Assembly (NCBI GenBank): GCA_024529925.1
Contig: JAFEUB010000912.1
Coordinates: forward strand, 186,001 to 250,000
From: Ophthalmolycus amberensis
Lineage: Eukaryota > Chordata > Actinopteri > Perciformes > Zoarcidae
Reading direction: 5' to 3'
DNA length: 64,000 nt
Every line of letters starts with the position of its first letter. Position 1 is the stretch's first letter. This document shows positions 35,960 through 47,530 of this stretch, piece after piece. Under the pieces are notes generated by a model. The model did not search any database. It was not told where the DNA came from and saw only the letters and a program-made list of their open reading frames with translations. The position numbers and the translations under genes are program-made.

Positions 35960-36850
35960 ATTCACTAACCTCTGTTGAGGTAATTTAATCCAAAGAAAAG
36001 AAAGATGACTTGTATTATAATTATCTCGCCCAGTCCTACATAGAACTCACTGACACAATTACATTTTTTATGCTGATTTACTCGTGCAATAGTCAACCGG
36101 TTTGATTTGAACATCTCAGTTAAATGTCTTTGAGAACAAACTAACATGTATTATAATATAATATTTCTGAAACTTAGTTGAACACTGTTTGGTTGTAAAT
36201 ATTGGGAAGACTATATGGTTGTACTTGGAAAAACAAATATTTCAATTTCTTGCTGAGGTCTTGCTGAAGCATAGCATTTGATGTATTCTATAGTTTAATA
36301 TAGCACTGCATGTTTGGAAGAATTATTCCAAGTTATAGTTTGGGAATATTTGAATGTGAATGACAAAAATAAAGGTTTTGTTGCTGTAAAAGAATCTTCA
36401 ATATAGTTTTATTTTCATGTAAAAGTTAAAAACCTTTTCTTAAGGCGTTAATGTAAAACGTCTGTATTGGGTTTTGTTGTGGAGAACCAAAGTTAGACCG
36501 GCAAGTTTACTCTTCAATTTAAGATTAAACTAATTGTGATAAATCCAACAACATATGTGAATTTATGTTCATGGTTTATGTTACTGTACAGACATGTCAA
36601 GTCTCAAGTTGCCCCCTGATGCTTACAGATATCTCTTTAAGACCACTAGAGGCTGCTGTCACTCCTAAAACTACTTAGTTCACTGCCCAACTCCATCCGA
36701 AAAACACCAAATAATATATGGAGGGTGAAATAACTGGGGGCTCTGCACTTAAACGTACATCAAAAATGATGCTGATGCTCTCGGAAAACTGGGGAAAAAC
36801 TGGATAAACAGGAAGCAATCCAGCCACTCTACAATCTTAGAACAAGTAAC
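35960..36850. other. Intergenic AT-rich sequence downstream of pigv
   Basis: No gene found. Several AATAAA-like motifs occur (for example near 36369), so a longer pigv 3' UTR is possible. Confidence 0.4.
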
Positions 36851-36859
36851 AACAAGGGA

Positions 36860-37030
36860 GGAATATTTAAAAGCCTTTATTGCAGTGGATACATCCAAGC
36901 CAACATGTTTCCACACCTGTAGGTCTTCGTCAGGGCATTTAACAAACAGACAAAAAGTGTTGTGGCCTCACCAATGGGAGTCAATCACATGACCTGGATA
37001 ATAACATGTCAGGTGAAACCAGATGAACAT
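36860..37030. repeat. Probable teleost interspersed repeat fragment
   Basis: The phrase around 36876-36960 (GCCTTTATTGCAGTGGATAC, then CCAACATGTTTCC and GTAGGTCTTCGTCAGGGCAT) and CAATCACATGACCTGG near 36983 recall a dispersed repeat with the theme CAACRTGTTTCGGCC...CTTCGTCAGGG. I recognise this from fish genomic sequence. Class and full length are unknown to me. Confidence 0.4.
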
Positions 37031-37220
37031 TAAAACACGAATCAACATGAGATAAGAGTCACGTTCCAAATCACATTGCTTTCACTTTTAGTACATTCTG
37101 CAGCTGCTCTTACAAAGTATGTCTTGTTGCATGCAGCAGCCTATGCATTCAATTGGGACATATTATTTAGTCATAATATTGCACATTCAACTTTTACCCT
37201 CTTGCAAAGGCTGAAGAATT

Positions 37221-37412
37221 AAAGGTGCAGTGTGTAGGATTTAGTGGCATCTTGTTTTTTAGGCTGCAGATTGCGTCCATCTTAACATCCCTCCGCTCAC
37301 CCTTCTCTTTACAATCTTGTCGGAGAACTACATTGGCCTTCAGGTAACGCAAAACAACATATGAATATTATATTCCATTTCTGCCAATAAATAAATAAAA
37401 TCCTACACACTG
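37221..37412. mobile_element. Non-autonomous DNA transposon (MITE) with terminal inverted repeats
   Basis: The left end CAGTGTGTAGGATTT at 37228-37242 is repeated in inverted form at the right end (AAATCCTACACACTG, ending at 37412), a 15-bp terminal inverted repeat around 185 bp. The interior (GTGGCATCTTG, CTCCGCTCACCC, TGGCCTTCAGGTAACG, TATTATATTCCATTTCTGCC) matches my memory of a very abundant percomorph element that is normally about twice as long. This copy would then be internally deleted. There is no coding capacity. Confidence 0.8.
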
Positions 37413-38349
37413 TTGTTCCTATAAGAGCCTGAGTAAACAAACTCAAATTCAACGGATGAACCCATCCACCCCTTTCCCACTCATGAGTTGCAAAAGTGGC
37501 ACTAACTCAAGTCTTTCCAGCAGGACACGGTTGGAAACACACGGAATAATGTCACAGCTGACATGCACACAGAACACTGGCCTTGGAGTCAAACCCTTCA
37601 AAGAGTGAGACGATCACCTGTTCAGCATCACAGACCCAGAAAGCACTCACCTTGGTAAGAAGGGCATTGTGGTTCACTCTCAAGCAGCTGGTTGGTAGAA
37701 AGCAAACGTTCAGACTGTAGATCTTTACAGTTATGAACCAACAATGACAAGAATATTAAGAATGAAGTGATTGCCCATACCAGTGGTATGGGTTTGCAGA
37801 CGTCTTTGCCTATTTGCCAAATTTGCTAAATGCAATGTTCTGGCCTGACTAGCAATTTGGGGTCCAATGTCTTGTCTAAAGACACTCTGAGGTGTGGCTT
37901 AGAGCTGCTGAGCTTCCTCTTTCTTAATCAACTCAAATGTCGTAGTTTATTGGTAAATGCCATGTCATCTTCATCTCTTCCGAGACCTAAACAAAGACCG
38001 GAAACAGCAAAAAAATCAACAATAATCAATGATAACCAAGCAAATTATTTAAGAAATGCCAATCTAAATTTTCGATGACACTAAACCGATGACAAAACCC
38101 ACCTGTCTCAACAACAGAGTGTATCAGTGTGTAGCACCCAGTATGTGTCAGATCTGCTCTGAACCGATGAGCATGATTTATGATTTAAACAATACTGTAA
38201 ACAGCCTATAAAATACCCACTATGTAAACCCTCCCAGGTCTCTATACACAGAAGTCATTGTGAAGGACAGCCTACAGAATGGCCGCTATGGCCATGAACA
38301 GGAGCACCAAGAGCATGCAATGAATAGTTATATTCTCGATCAGGGCTTG

Positions 38350-40183
38350 AACTAATCTATGCAGGTAAAACATAGCACCCGGAGCCGCTTATGCCGATCC
38401 ACACAGATAATTGCTTTGCTTTCAATCGACCGTAGAAGCCTAGAAGACATTATACAACATCTGAAGTCATCCTCCTGCTGCTTGGATATTCTACCAACAC
38501 ACTTTTTCAAAAATATTTCAAACTGCATGACCACTGATCTTTTACAAATTGTAAACACATCCCTTCTCTCAGGTGTCTTCCCACAAGCCCTAAAAACTTC
38601 AGTTATTAAACCACTCCTAAAGAAGGTTAGTTTAGACTCCGCAATGATGAAAAATGATAGGCCAATATCAAACCTCCCATTTTTAAGTAAAATAATTGAA
38701 AAAGCGGTTTTCCAACAGCTGACCAACTTCTTGACCGTAAATAACTGCTTTGATGTTTTCCAGTCAGGCTTTCGACAGCACCACAGCACTGAAACTGCTC
38801 TTGTTAAGGTTTTCAACGACATCCACTTAAACATAGACAATGGCAGAAGTTCAGTCTTAGTGTTACTAGATCTCAGTGCTGCATTCGACACGGTCGACCA
38901 TGCCATACTCCTAGAAAGACTAAAAAATCTGGGTGGGACTCTCTGGCACAGCACTTAACTGGTTTGAATCCTACTTGAAGGGCCGAGAATACTTTGTGTC
39001 TGTAGCTGATTACACATCAGAGCTGACTAAAATGACATGTGGTGTTCCCCAAGGTTCAATACTGGGGCCTCTTCTGTTCAACATCTACATGCTTCCACTA
39101 GCTCAGATTATGGAAAACAACAAAGTGTGTAATCATAATTATGCAGACGACACACAAATCTACATAACTATGTCACCAGGGGACTATAATCCCATACAAG
39201 GGCTGGGTAACTGCATTGAACAAATCAACAACTGGATGTGCCAGAATTTTCTTCAATTAAACAAAGATAAAACAGAAGTAATTGTTTTTGGTACCAAGGA
39301 CGAACAATTGAAAATCACCGCTCAGCTTCAGTCACTGATGTTAAAACCCACAAACCAAGCCAGAAATCTAGGTGTAGTTATGGATTCAGACCTCAACCTG
39401 AACAGCCATATCAAGACAATTACAAAATCAGCCTATTATCACCTGAAGAATATATCAAGGATTAGAGGACTTATGTCTCAACAGGATTTGGAAAAACTTG
39501 TCCACACATTTATCTTCAGCAGACTGGACTACTGTAACGGTGTGTTTACAGGTCTCTGTAAAAAGTCCATCAGAAAGCTGCAGCTGATTCAGAACGCTGC
39601 AGCTCGAGTCCTCACTAAGACCAGGAGGGTGGATCACATCACTCCAGTTCTGAGGTCTTTGCACTGGCTTCCTGTCCAACAAAGAATTGACTTTAAAATC
39701 CTGCTGTTGGTTTACAAAGCACTGAATGGTTTCGGGCCAAAATACATCTCTGATCTGCTGCTACCTTATGAACCATCCCGACCCCTCAGGTCGTCTGGGA
39801 CCGGTCTACTTTCTGTTCCCAGAGTCAGAACTAAACATGGAGAAGCAGCGTTCAGTTTTTCTGCTCCACATATCTGGAACAAAGTCCCAGAAAGCTGCAG
39901 GTCTGCTGAGACCCTCAGCTCATTTAAATCAAGATTGAAGACCTTTCTGTTTGCTGCTGCCTTTAACTGAACCACATTCAATTCATATATTAATCAATTT
40001 CCTGCATTTCTGCATTTTACTACTGAATTTTATTTCTTACACTGTTTCTTTAATTGTTTTTAAATCTCCTCTTTCTTTTGCCTTATGTTTTGATGCTTTT
40101 AATGGTTTTATGTGAAGCACTTTGAATTACCTTGTTGTTGAAATGTGCTATACAAATAAACTTGCCTTGCCTTGCCTTGCTGT
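38350..40183 (+). mobile_element. 5'-truncated L2-type LINE with reverse transcriptase
   Basis: An open frame from about 38359 to 38930 continues in the next frame from about 38933 to 39970. It covers the reverse transcriptase, with FRQHHSTETALV, DLSAAFDTVDH, GVPQGSILGPLLF and the catalytic YADD at 39140-39151, plus the C-terminal region ending SRLKTFLFAAAFN. The arrangement and wording are those of L2/Maui-type LINEs of fish. The upstream endonuclease domain is absent, so the copy is 5'-truncated, the usual result of target-primed reverse transcription. The 3' end is intact and closes in repeated TTGCC at 40162-40180. One single-base frameshift near 38931 in a G-run breaks the frame. The copy is therefore dead as it stands but looks young. 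Confidence 0.92.
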
Positions 40184-40689
40184 GCTCGCCACTGCTATAC
40201 AAACCATCCACGTGCATACGTGACGCGTTTGTCCGTTATAAATCAGCGTAGAGTCCCGCGTGCGTACGTCAGCAGCCACCTCATGACGTACATTGGTTGT
40301 CGGCAAAAACAAAAAAAAGGTAACGTGAACAGCCGCAATAAGCTTGAGCCGAAGCCCGTCTGTTGAATTTTATGGTAAAGGCGATTTTAATACAACCAAA
40401 TAAGTATTAGTATGTATGAATGGCTTTAATTTAACTATCGAAGATGGTAGTTAAACTTGAGTCAACTTCGGAACCGAGTCAGCTCGTGGGACAAGAAGAA
40501 GACAGCTCTTTTTGGTTCGCTAGCTAGCTAGCGTTAGCTTTCAGGATGGGCAAGTGAACGCACCACCGAGCAGACAACATACCAACGTACCATGACTGAA
40601 TCCCGAGAGTACAGTCTCTCGAGGAATGAGTGTTGTGAGTGCCTTTTAGCTACCTCCGAAACCGCGTCGATACTTGTTTACGTTACGTG
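40184..40689 (+). promoter_or_regulatory. zdhhc18: zdhhc18 promoter / 5' UTR
   Basis: CpG-containing sequence (repeated ACGT and GCGT words at 40205-40290) between the LINE tail and the zdhhc18 start, with a GCTAGC repeat near 40519. It is consistent with a CpG-type promoter. No TATA box is seen. Confidence 0.35.
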
Positions 40690-43600
40690 ATGAAAAACTG
40701 CGAGTACCAGCAGATCGACCCGCGGGCGCTGTCTGTGTCGCCCTCGTCCGCACAACAGAACCACACCGAGGAAGAAAGTGCAGCGGTCGCGGAGGAAATG
40801 GGAAGTGTTCCCGGGGAAGAACAAGTTTTTCTGCGACGGACGGGTCATCCTGGCCAGACACAGCGGCGTCCTTCCTCTGACACTGGGCCTTATTGTTGTC
40901 ACGTGTGGCCTTTTCTTCGCATTCGAGTGAGTAACTAGCAAATGCTCTTTTGTATGTTTATTTCCAGTGAGCCTGAATGCACCATGAAATGTCTATTCTA
41001 ATGTGTGTGCAATTGGAAATAAACAACAACATGCTGAGGGATTAACGTGGTTTTGACTGAAACACACTCGTATATTCTTCTTTTTACAGTTGCCCTTTCC
41101 TAGTGGAGCATCTGACCGTCTTTATACCTGTGATCGGTGGGGTTCTTTTCTTGTTTGTGGTCATCTCCCTGCTGAGAACCAGCTTTACAGACCCGGGCAT
41201 CTTACCCAGGGCCACCCCAGATGAAGCAGCGGACATAGAGAAGCAGATCGGTAAGGCCCAACCTCGAGTCACACACTTTCTGTGGAACAGATGGGGTAAA
41301 AGAGCTTTGCCATATGGGGGGAGGGGGGGGACATAGCTTTTATTTGTGTTTTTAATCATTCCTTTTATTATATCAATATAGTGCTTATTGGGTGAGCATC
41401 AACTGTGCAAGGTCTCAGCGAGTCTCTCCCCGTGTACCTCTCTATTTTAAGATACCTCAGGATCCTCTACGTATCGCCCCCCTCCGCGAACCAAGGAGAT
41501 TCTCATCAACCAGCAGGTGGTGAAGCTCAAATACTGCTTCACTTGTAAAATGTTCCGCCCTCCTCGGACTTCCCACTGCAGCCTCTGTGACAACTGTGTG
41601 GGTAAGTATGTGGTGGGAAGTTACCACTTATGCCAACTGCACTAATTCATCTTGACAACTTAATCTTTGTTAGAGGAACATACCAAACTGCTTGGCTGGT
41701 AGGTTTCCAGTTTTCTTCATGCAGCATACCGTCCTTAATTAATGAATCCACTGATCTGTCTGGATACAGCAACTATAAAACATAACTCTTACCTTTTAGA
41801 CTTCAAATTTTTTACTGCCTGACAACTTTTACCAAATATTAAATTAAGCTTAAAGTGTATGAATGCCAGTGTTTTTTTTTTTAAGTGAACAGTTCTGTAT
41901 GTGCAGGCTCGAGGCAGTTAGTTATTTAGTGGGTGGCCGGCATTAGGTCACCATTTGGCAAAACACAGCCAACTGTTGATTACAGCAAGAACACACCGTC
42001 TCACTCGTCACACCTCACTGCTGTTTTACGACAGACTTTGAACTAGTGAACCCATTCCTTTATCTGGCAAGTCATAATTTGACAAAAAGCTCATATTTAT
42101 TCCAGGGTAAGAGTGATTGTGTTTTATAACATTGAATATACAATAACATGTTGCGTATTAAATCTTACTATTATTCTTTACAACGAATACAAACATGCCT
42201 CTAATCTCTGTGTATTCTGTGTTTTTCCCCCTCAGAACGATTTGATCACCACTGCCCGTGGGTGGGGAACTGTGTGGGCAAACGCAATTACCGCTTTTTC
42301 TACAGCTTCATCATCTCTCTGTCGTTTCTGACGTCGTTCATATTTGGCTGTGTCGTCACGCACATCACCCTGCGTGAGTATGCTCACGACGTATGAAGAC
42401 ACAAATGCACTCGGTAGTTGTACGATGTTGCTGTCGTGTTATCACGAACCACTTTAACGTTCCTTTGATTGTGATTTGTCCTTTTTCTTTCCAGGTTCTC
42501 AAGAAGGTAAAAGCCTTATTCAAGCCGTTCAAGAGAGCCCTGCCAGATATCCTTTCTACATATCGAATGTTCACACAATCAACCTGTTTATGTGATCGAT
42601 ATTATTTAAACTTGCGACCCTTTAGTGCCAAGAAATAACACAAGTCACTCTGTTGACGAGGCATTTCCTGCTGCCCCTCAGCCTAAGCCCACGCTTAATA
42701 GGATCAGAGCGTTAGCATCCAGCAGAGCGGTGCTGTTAGGCACACGGCTCTCCGGCAGAAGGTTTGCTGCCTCATGTTCTCGTGAGACGATGTCGGTGGC
42801 TAGACAAATGTAGACGGCATGACTACAGAGGGGTTCGATGTGTTATTCACAGACAGGGTGTGGGTTTCCTCATGGTCACATGATGTGCATGACATCATGT
42901 CATCTTTTTGGAGTCTGTCTTTCTGAATTCAGAAAGAATACATGGACTGTTATCCTTACGAGTTATCTCACAGAGCAGATCATCGAGTTAGATCGTTATC
43001 CTTTTGAGTCTTCTGGGAGCATTATGCCGTAATGGCATTTTTAGCCAATATACAAATCAAATATAATTTGCAACATGTCCATTGTGATGGATTGCATATC
43101 GCAAAACAAATATAAAACCAGGAAGTTCAGAAAACAGATGCATTATGTTGTGTAGCAACATGCTGGTGAGGAGTCCCTATCGTGTTGATCTGCGTCACAA
43201 GATTGTGGTGGTGGAATGTGACGCACATTTACTTTAGTGTTGACCTCAGTACAGTTTACAAGAACTTCCATTTTTCTCTAATTTAACATTCTTATATTGG
43301 AAAAATATGTGATGTGAAGTGGTTGTGCGTTGTTTGTAGTACCATAGCTTCAGAGTTTATAATAATATCACCCGTGTGTTGTGTTTATTTCAGTAAGTCA
43401 TGACATTGAGACGTAAGACGGCTGAAGTACCTCTTGTAGATGTTGTGCTTTGTGCAGAGAAAAAGCACAACAGGAGAAACGATACTTATTTACACACACA
43501 TTCAGCGTTTCCATTGATTTTAATCATCATTTTTAATTGCCATGTGTCTCAAATACTCTTTGGTAATGGTGGAATTATCATGCCTTGACTCTTCTGTGCG

Positions 43601-45476
43601 CACTGTGGTGGAGTTGGTGATTTGTTTCTTCGCCATCTGGTCTGTTCTGGGCCTCTCAGGCTTCCATACGTACTTAGTAGCCTCGAACCTCACAACAAAT
43701 GAAGATGTAAGTAATCATGGCCCCTACATGACACAGTTCCCTTCATGATTATTACAACACACTTCATCCACTGACTGACAGCGCTCTTTTATCTATCCAC
43801 TGTACAGATAAAGGGCTCTTGGTCAAGCAAAAGGTGTACAGAGGAGTTTGGGAACCCGTACAGTTACAACAACATCATCACCAACTGCTGTGTGACGTTA
43901 TGTGGCCCAATGCCCCCGAGGTGAGTCAAGACGTCCTCGTCTCATAAACTGAGATTTTGTCTTTTAGTATCAGTGAAATGCTTCACGAACATTTCTGTGA
44001 TGATGGCATCATGTACAGTCCTGACGTAACCCTCTGGTGTGTGCTCTCTAGTCTGATTGACAGAAGAGGTTTCCTGTCTGTTGTTGAGGTGACGCCTGCT
44101 GCTGCTTCGGCCTCGGAGATAGAGCTGCCTCCCTTCCCGGCCAAGAATGACGCGAACATGGTAGGATGAGCCAGCTTGTGGTCCCTCCCCCTAATCCTGA
44201 CTGTCTCATAGATCCTGTGATGTTGTTAGGCCTGTGTGTGTGTCCACTTCTTCATCCTCCCTCCAGTTGAGTGGCCGACATGCGGTACTGAACTGATAAA
44301 ATACAGTATAAACTATGACGTTAGCCATTTACTACTACGACTGAAGAGGTAATCTGCAGCGTGCTGAAACGACACTGCCGTGTCACTCGTTTAAGCTTCA
44401 GAACAAAATGTCCCGGCAGCCAGCTGTGACTCTGTTTGGCCTCACTGAGCAGTTCAAAGTGGAGTTTTAGGAGTTTTCACAGGTAGAAATGTAACTACTT
44501 GTTGAGGGGGCTGTGGAGTTGCTGAGTCACCCTGCAGATATATCATGGTCAGTCTTTGCTGTGGGACGCTAAACAACTTCTGATGTTTGACTGTTTATAT
44601 TTAGCTTACCCTTTGAGTTCAACGTGTTGCTGTATCTGCCTCCTTGTTACTGTGCTACTGGGTTTGCTTGTGTGTTGTGGTGAAGGCGTGTGCACACAAA
44701 ACACTTCACTACTGCCTTCTTAGTAGAGCATGCTAATGGTTTTAAATCTTATTTAGATTTATCAGCACTTTATCGCAGATCATTTGTCACATGTCTTGAA
44801 TACATTTGTCATTCAATATGGTCAGCATATCCTGTCTTATATATTAGCTTTATTTTCTTAAATCCACTTTCACTTCTTTTATTGTTACCTACATTTTTTA
44901 TTTCCCTAAAAAGTGTTCTTTTATATGTTTAAATAAACAATATTTTTGAGATTTTGGTCTCTGTTTTGAATTTACTTTTCATTTTCTCAAGTCTTCATGT
45001 GCCTGACTACAGACTTTAAGAAGTTATATTTTTATTCCAGTAGGTATAAATAAGTGAACATATGTATTTATTTACGAGGAACACTTGTTTTGTACATGCC
45101 TGTAACATGACTGCTCGACAAAAGATTTCCCACTCAAGTGTTGTGCTGTATCCATTCCGCCCTGTCAGGAGGAGAACTGTGAGGACTTTGCTTTGGCCTG
45201 CACAGCCTGAAGGGCACTGCTGCATGTAGACGGTCGATGGTAAGAGTAGGGCTCAAGCGTTGAACCAATCACAACATCTCTTCACTTGCCATTCGCCGTG
45301 TCTTTTTACCAGTTATTTTCTTTTCTAATATATTGTACTTTTGGCATGATGTTGGGGGCAGATCTTGTGATTGGCGTGGAAGGGTTAATGTGCATGCTTC
45401 ACTTCCATTCGTCCTCGTCTCATTAACACCCGCTGGCTCACTCGGTGTGGAATGGAGCTCGTGTTCGAAGGCTGAT

Positions 45477-45514
<38 letters not shown>

Positions 45515-46138
45515 CCTGCATGGCGGTCTGCATAAACTGTATCTCCCTCTCTACTCTACTTTCATCAGAGCCAGAAGAAATGGGAATCGTCTTCTCCACA
45601 TGTCAATCTTTACCCGTGTTGCATTGTCTGCATCTTAACTCACTTCTTCCATGCTTGTCTGTTTTGAGTCTGTTGACAATCATCAGTGCTTTCACTGTGC
45701 TTGAGTTCTCACCGAGTGATTGTTAATCACACGCATTGCAGAATTCCTGGACGGTGTCTGCTGTTTTTACATTGCGGCTCACCCTTTTTTTCATAACACA
45801 AACTTTATTTTCTCCACTCCACACAGTGCACTCAGAGCACCAAGGGCGTGCTGGAGAGGATGGTTCACTCATTTGTCTCTTATGGCCTGTGCCCCCCTGG
45901 AGCTCCAAAGACCACCCCTCTGGGCGTAGAGGTGTCCAGCATGGCGACGCCCTCCGCTGGCTGCTCGTGCCAGTCCGGGGTGGCTCCTTGCCCCCCGTTC
46001 AGCAGGAGCAGCAAGAGGAGAGACTCTCTTCACTCCAGCAACCCAGCCTTCCGCCTGGCTTCCCCCTCCCCGTCGCTCAGCCGCACTACATTGATTCTGG
46101 GCGATGCACGTGACATTGGCTTCATCCCCCTACCCTGA
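40690..46138 (+). CDS. zdhhc18: Palmitoyltransferase ZDHHC18 (DHHC protein S-acyltransferase)
   Basis: Nine coding exons: 40690-40926, 41090-41250, 41452-41601, 42236-42373, 42495-42546, 43604-43706, 43808-43920, 44052-44160 and 45827-46138. Allowing for the exon 1 frame break, the long form is about 457 aa. The N-terminus MKNCEYQQI and exon 1 block RRKWEVFPGKNKFFCDGR are the ZDHHC18/14/9 signature but lie in different frames. The Cys-rich domain (KYCFTCKMFRPPRTSHC ... ERFDHHCPWVGNCVG) carries the catalytic Cys at about residue 189. Four membrane segments and the TTxE-like SNLTTNED motif fit. Human ZDHHC18 is a Golgi enzyme that acylates Ras and other proteins. Intron 5 is U12-type AT-AC. Exon 8 can instead read through to a stop at 44169, giving about 356 aa and an end (MVG) like human ZDHHC18. 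Neighbour pigv agrees with zdhhc18 identity; zdhhc14 or zdhhc9 is less likely. Confidence 0.9.
40711..40792 (+). other. zdhhc18: Reading-frame break in zdhhc18 exon 1
   Basis: The conserved N-terminus is read in the frame of 40690, while RRKWEVFPG starts at 40790 in the frame one base later. There is no stop codon in the second frame after 40694 and no room for an intron (fewer than 100 bases). One extra base, or two missing, is therefore present relative to a working gene. The rest of the gene is intact, so an assembly or sequencing error is the simplest explanation. Confidence 0.85.
42547..43603 (+). other. zdhhc18: U12-type AT-AC intron 5 of zdhhc18
   Basis: The intron begins ATATCCTTT, the exact minor-class AT-AC donor, and ends CAC. 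CCTTGAC at 43583-43589 is a U12 branch site with its A 15 bases from the end. No GT-AG pair joins the flanking exons: the only AG near the 3' side is inside the conserved VVELVI codons. Using AT-AC restores SPASVVELVICFF, which matches the mammalian protein. Phase 2, 1057 bp. Confidence 0.92.
44161..44937 (+). terminator. zdhhc18: Alternative 3' end of zdhhc18 (short isoform)
   Basis: If the donor GTAGGA after exon 8 is not used, translation stops at 44167-44169 after Val-Gly. AATAAA at 44932-44937 followed by T- and GT-rich sequence can end this transcript. The weak donor makes read-through plausible, and human ZDHHC18 ends with a comparable MVG-containing tail. Confidence 0.6.
45478..45509. 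repeat. (GT)n microsatellite in zdhhc18 intron 8
   Basis: About 15 GT units about 320 bases before the last exon. Confidence 0.9.
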
Positions 46139-47530
46139 GGACACCCGGCATCCACAAGAGAGGAGTCATCGACCGCACTCTGGCAATGTTTTTTGGCTTT
46201 TTGCATAGTAGTGGTCATGCTGTGTGTTGCTGTTTGGTATCTCGAGATGTCATTCTGGTGAGTTGGTTAAGCATTACATGGAGTTTTATCAACAATGTCC
46301 TACTATACTATACGTGTCCTTCAGGATGAAGGGAAATCTTAGTAATACCTGGAAGCACAATAGAGAGATTTTTTTAACACCTTTTTATTAAGACACCCGG
46401 AACATGCGCTCCACACCTTCCACTGAACCTCAAGCCATACGTCACAGCCACAGTGTTTAAGTTCCTACTAATGTATTATGCAAACGGGTCTTTAAATCCT
46501 GGAACACTTACGCGTGGATGCTAGACGTACAGGAAAAAAAAGTTTTGATTTACTGAACTGGCATGCACTGAATAGTGAGCCATTTCAGGATTATCCGCTC
46601 CAGAGTTGGCCTTATGTCATGTCCCATCAGTTCGTGTTGTGTCGACCTCCATCGTCCCCACTGTCTCCTGGTGGAACCGGCTGCACGGTGTTCAGATTAA
46701 TGAGCAGTCAGAGTTTGAAGAGGGAGCAAGGTGCAGGTTTTATTTCATTGGTAATGTTTGCGTTTCAAGGTCTTGCTGTGTTTTGTAGTCCGTTCTGCAC
46801 GTTGTGTATATCAGATGCTCTTCTAGTGGATCACTTTAGAAGACACTCGTTGAATTACGATACTTAAAAACAAATAGGTAAGTGAGTGAATTTCTCCCGG
46901 TGTTTTTCATGTGTGACTGGGTACTAGTGATGACATATTTTAAAATTTTCATATTTTTCTTGCTTTATCTAACTTGTTGGATGTCAAGTCTTTAAGTATT
47001 TAGATCAAAATCGAATTAGCTGCTGCCCACCAGGACTTGTATTGCAGTATTTATCTCTGACACACTGTTTGCTGTTAATGTGTGTTGGTGGTTACAGCAC
47101 AGACGTAATGTTCTAGGAATGTTCATGAGGTCTCTTTACGTGCTCATTTTCATAGCGGTGACCTTTTCGTCATCTTACTGTATGAAGTATGTATGAGTTA
47201 GTTTGTGCCACTTGGGGGCAGCGTGTGGATACAGATTGCAGCTCAGTCAGAGGACAGTTTAGGAACATGACAACCATTAGAAGAAAGGCCTTTTGATGTG
47301 TTATGTATTTTTTTGTAACTGAGCGTTGAAGCTGTACTTAGGTTGTGAGTTTGTGAAGAACCACGTTGCCGTAGTCGGTGGGTCGTTCATTCGTCAGTCT
47401 GCATCGAGACCCATAGGCTGTGTAGATGGTTACGAGCGGTGCTTGTATGAACAAACTTGTTTGTATTTTATAGGATGTAACAGTGGAACTGTAACACATG
47501 GTCAATAAAAATGATCACCTTTTGTTGATT
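46139..47530 (+). terminator. zdhhc18: zdhhc18 3' UTR (long isoform)
   Basis: From the stop at 46138 the first good canonical signal is AATAAA at 47504-47509, followed by T- and GT-rich sequence. This gives a UTR of about 1.4 kb. No coding signal or repeat is recognised within it. Confidence 0.6.

Noticed and set aside
38350..39970. Host gene encoding a reverse transcriptase-like protein
   Set aside because: The motifs, truncated 5' end and TTGCC tail are those of an L2 LINE, and a frameshift breaks the frame.
43605..43614. GT-AG acceptor after GTGGAG for zdhhc18 exon 6
   Set aside because: It has no polypyrimidine tract, removes conserved residues and has no GT donor that keeps frame. The AT-AC pair explains all three facts.
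45848..46138. Separate small gene starting at the GTG/CTG codons of this frame
   Set aside because: The frame joins in phase from exon 8 through a good acceptor at 45826, so it is the last exon of zdhhc18.
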